7,378 nucleotides of DNA, taken from NCBI GenBank assembly GCA_014730285.1, contig WJIM01000428.1, positions 1 through 7,378 on the forward strand, in the 5' to 3' direction. The DNA is from Candidatus Zixiibacteriota bacterium (lineage in GTDB: Bacteria; Zixibacteria; MSB-5A5; JAABVY01). The notes below the pieces were generated by a model. That model was given only the letters and a program-made list of their open reading frames with translations, was not told the DNA's origin and did no database searches. Both the position numbers and the translations under genes were made by a program. This document shows positions 5,845 through 7,378 of this stretch, piece by piece (position 1 is the first letter of the stretch; the number at the start of each line of letters is the position of its first letter).

Positions 5845-6534
5845 ATGCTCAAAGATAAAATAATAGAACTAAAACCCGAATGCGTGCTTGATATCGGATG
5901 CCGCGACGGTTCGTTTACGTCGGAAATCTCCGAATATTGCGGCAAAGTGGTTGCCGTGGATATAAATCCCGATGCTATCGAAAAAGCCCGGAAAGAATTC
6001 TCCCGAATAAATATAAAATACCAGGTCGGCGACGGACGCTGCCTGGAATTCGATAATGCCGCCTTTGATCTTGTATATGAAAAAGATGCGCTTCATCATA
6101 TCAAGGAATGGCAGACCGCACTTGATGAGATGCTGCGGGTATCATCAAAAAATGTACTGATCGAGGAGCCATTCAATGATGGACAAACTGAAGGCAAACG
6201 CAACAGGATCAAAGCCCAGGAATTATTCCTCGAGGTTGAGCAGGAGGCGGGCTACTCGCATTTTATGTATATTCCTCTCGATACCCTGAGCGACTTTTTG
6301 AAACAAAGGGGCATTAAATTCGAATTTGAGATTGATACATGTAATAAACAGGGAACGTTCGAGGAGTATTTTGAGCAATTCGAGCAGTTTGCCTCACAGA
6401 CAAAGCGCAAGGATTACTGGATCAGACGGCTAGATGAATTTTTGAAGGAGATGAAAGGCAAGCCGCTCAGTCATTCGGATACGCTATTTATAGTAGGACA
6501 GGTTCTCCGCGAACCTGCCATCGACGACAAATGA
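5845..6534 (+). CDS. Class I SAM-dependent methyltransferase (Methyltransf_11-like)
   Basis: A 229-residue Rossmann-fold methyltransferase that should transfer a methyl group from S-adenosylmethionine to an unknown substrate in the cytoplasm. Motif I is VLDIGCRDGSFT (14-25), with R20 where a glycine is usual. The acidic end of strand 2 is VVAVDINPDAIEKA (35-48), binding the SAM ribose. A motif resembling the post-II region follows in the segment ending FDLVYEKDALHHI, and EMLRVSSKNVLIEEPF is the typical strand 5. The C-terminal half is acidic and aromatic with no obvious substrate domain. An upstream in-frame TTG at 5797 would add 16 residues, but those codons coincide with the hairpins and the domain needs none of them, so I take the ATG at 5845; its ribosome site is weak. 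The last residues (QVLREPAIDDK) are encoded by repeat copy 2 and a hairpin. It is probably co-transcribed with leuD, but no shared pathway is evident. Confidence 0.82.
   Translation: MLKDKIIELKPECVLDIGCRDGSFTSEISEYCGKVVAVDINPDAIEKARKEFSRINIKYQVGDGRCLEFDNAAFDLVYEKDALHHIKEWQTALDEMLRVSSKNVLIEEPFNDGQTEGKRNRIKAQELFLEVEQEAGYSHFMYIPLDTLSDFLKQRGIKFEFEIDTCNKQGTFEEYFEQFEQFASQTKRKDYWIRRLDEFLKEMKGKPLSHSDTLFIVGQVLREPAIDDK
6498..6520. repeat. Dispersed palindromic element, copy 2, inside the methyltransferase 3' end
   Basis: CAGGTTCTCCGCGAACCTG is a perfect 7-base inverted repeat around a five-base loop (6499-6517). The 23-base unit matches copy 1 at 21 positions. It lies within the last coding codons of the methyltransferase, just before the stop, and is followed directly by another strong hairpin, as copy 1 is. 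Confidence 0.65.
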
Positions 6535-6553
6535 AGTTGTCGTCGGCACCCGA
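6518..6553 (+). terminator. Strong hairpin spanning the methyltransferase stop codon
   Basis: CGACGACAA (6522-6530) pairs perfectly with TTGTCGTCG (6537-6545), with an outer TGC/GCA pair separated by a small bulge. The TGA stop codon lies in and next to the six-base loop. No U-run follows on either side (an A-rich stretch comes next), so this is not a standard intrinsic terminator. It may attenuate read-through, protect the transcript end, or belong to the repeat element. The next gene starts about 30 bases on. Confidence 0.4.
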
Positions 6554-6577
6554 AAAAACAGGCTATGAGTTGAGAAA

Positions 6578-7027
6578 ATGAAAGCAAAAGGACCGCTGCC
6601 GCCAACGTATTTCTTTATCTTTCTTCTCATTGCATTTCCGCTGAATTTCCTGCTGCCGGTTGACAGGATATTCGACTTTCCCTTAAACCTGATCGGGATA
6701 CCATTTATTATTTTCGGGGCGTGGATCACGGTCTGGGCCGACCAGATCTTCAAGCAGGTCAAGACCACTGTCAAACCTCACGAGAAACCCAGTGTAATCG
6801 TAACCAGCGGGCCATTCGGACTCAGCCGTCATCCGATGTATCTCGGTATGACCGCCATTCTCCTGGGGGAAGCGGTGCTTCTGGGATCGCTGACGGCATT
6901 TGTCGCACCGCTGGGATTTTTCATGTGCATGCAGATATTCTTCATACCCGTTGAAGAGCGCGCCATGTCAGATACCTTCGGCGAGAAGTACAGCGACTAC
7001 AAGAAAAAAGCCCGCATGTGGTTTTAA
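6578..7027 (+). CDS. Membrane methyltransferase of the isoprenylcysteine / phospholipid methyltransferase family
   Basis: A 149-residue, very hydrophobic protein with about four membrane helices (roughly 11-27, 36-56, 87-109 and 110-124). The C-terminal signature of the ICMT/PEMT-like family is clear: TSGPFGLSRHPMYLG (76-90) supplies the RHP-Y motif, and VEERAMSDTFGEKYSDYKKKARMWF (from 125) supplies the EE...F...Y..Y....R.W motif, both of which bind SAM. Bacterial members methylate lipids or small molecules; eukaryotic ICMT methylates prenylated cysteine, which is unlikely here. The substrate cannot be named. The start ATG has only a weak GAG-containing ribosome site. It lies 43 bases after the upstream methyltransferase on the same strand, so an operon of two methyltransferases behind leuD is plausible, though a hairpin intervenes. 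It converges on the GNAT-like gene downstream. Confidence 0.82.
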   Translation: MKAKGPLPPTYFFIFLLIAFPLNFLLPVDRIFDFPLNLIGIPFIIFGAWITVWADQIFKQVKTTVKPHEKPSVIVTSGPFGLSRHPMYLGMTAILLGEAVLLGSLTAFVAPLGFFMCMQIFFIPVEERAMSDTFGEKYSDYKKKARMWF

Positions 7028-7037
7028 AATATCAGTG

Positions 7038-7061
7038 CTGTCGGGAACCCATTCCCGACGG
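7038..7061. terminator. Hairpin 1 between convergent genes
   Basis: GTCGGGAA and TTCCCGAC (7040-7059) pair perfectly around a CCCA loop, and a further U-G and C-G pair extends the stem to ten. It starts about ten bases after the membrane methyltransferase stop. A GGAAATTTT stretch follows on the plus strand, a weak U-run, so it probably ends the plus-strand transcript. Confidence 0.5.
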
Positions 7062-7068
7062 AAATTTT

Positions 7069-7088
7069 GCCAGGTTAGGGAACCTGGC
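7069..7088. terminator. Hairpin 2 between convergent genes, related to the CAGGTT element
   Basis: GCCAGGTT and AACCTGGC pair perfectly around an AGGG loop. On the minus strand the stem is followed by AAAATTT, and the GNAT-like gene ends 29 bases before it, so it may serve the minus-strand transcript. The CAGGTT/AACCTG arms match the core of the dispersed element at 5771 and 6498. Confidence 0.45.
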
Positions 7089-7116
7089 TCACACTTTTGC
7101 ATGGATTTAGCATATA

Positions 7117-7378
7117 TTATTCCGCGCCGAGGGGAAGGTCGTAGACACGATATGTGCGGTATTTTTCGGCGCCCAGAAGCTCGGCGGCACGGATCATCAG
7201 CTTGTTATCTTCGAGCACCCATGATATCTCCCCCCACTCATAACCCTTCTCATAGCCTCTGTTAAAAGTCTCGAGGTAGAAGATATTATCTATGCCCCTT
7301 TTTTGATACTCATGTTCGATTCCCATTGTGATGATCCGAACGGAATTAATCTTATTCTTGATTTTGGTATGCCATAAA
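7117..7378 (-). CDS. GNAT-like N-acyltransferase, C-terminal part (N-terminus beyond window edge)
   Basis: The minus-strand frame is open from the right edge to a stop at 7117, giving 86 visible residues. An ATG at 7324-7326 exists, but the 17 codons upstream of it are open and fit the family, so it is most likely internal. The visible part reads like the end of a GNAT fold. MGIEHEYQKRGID matches the acyl-CoA pyrophosphate-binding region after strand 4, and GEISWVLEDN followed by KLMIRAAELLGAEKY and RTYRVYDLPL matches the strand 5 to strand 7 end seen in larger GNAT-like proteins. The reaction would be acyl transfer from an acyl-CoA; the acceptor is unknown. It converges with the membrane methyltransferase across two hairpins, so it belongs to a separate transcription unit. 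Confidence 0.6.
   Translation of the reverse strand, partial: LWHTKIKNKINSVRIITMGIEHEYQKRGIDNIFYLETFNRGYEKGYEWGEISWVLEDNKLMIRAAELLGAEKYRTYRVYDLPLGAE

Overview
The window looks like a piece of an uncultured, probably Gram-negative bacterial chromosome. The evidence is a membrane-anchored Cache/HAMP/multi-PAS histidine kinase with CheY-like partners, a tRNA gene that encodes its CCA end, sigma70-type promoters, and a stand-alone LeuD-type dehydratase small subunit. The gene styles would fit a deltaproteobacterium-like or FCB-group (for example Zixibacteria-like) lineage. That placement is a guess from protein style only.

Region 1 (1-4470, all minus strand) is a signalling operon. It is read from the right as a 1198-residue sensor histidine kinase (TTG start), then a 153-residue single-domain response regulator that overlaps the kinase by 13 bases, then a second receiver-domain protein that runs off the left edge. 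No DNA-binding output domain is visible. The kinase presumably senses a ligand outside the membrane and further cues through four cytoplasmic PAS domains, then passes phosphate to the small regulators.

Region 2 (4471-5251) is intergenic except for a monocistronic tRNA-Glu(CTC) on the minus strand, which has a recognisable promoter and a very clear intrinsic terminator. The 460 bases between the terminator and the kinase are AT-rich and hold no convincing gene; a perfect 12-base palindrome lies about 100 bases upstream of the kinase.

Region 3 (5196-7027, plus strand) holds a promoter, the LeuD/aconitase-type small subunit without an adjacent large subunit, a class I SAM-dependent methyltransferase, and a small membrane methyltransferase of the isoprenylcysteine/phospholipid methyltransferase type. 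The gaps between and after these genes are full of hairpins. Two near-identical copies of a CAGGTTC...GAACCTG element lie after leuD and at the very end of the methyltransferase gene, and a related palindrome lies near 7080.

Region 4 (7028-7378) has two tandem perfect hairpins between convergent genes, then the C-terminal part of a GNAT-like acyltransferase on the minus strand that enters from the right edge.

I do not see a clear, previously undescribed multi-gene system. The most useful leads are the palindromic repeat family, the pair of mutually exclusive hairpins after leuD, the Cys-rich PAS domain in the kinase, and the unusual specificity loop of the orphan LeuD.
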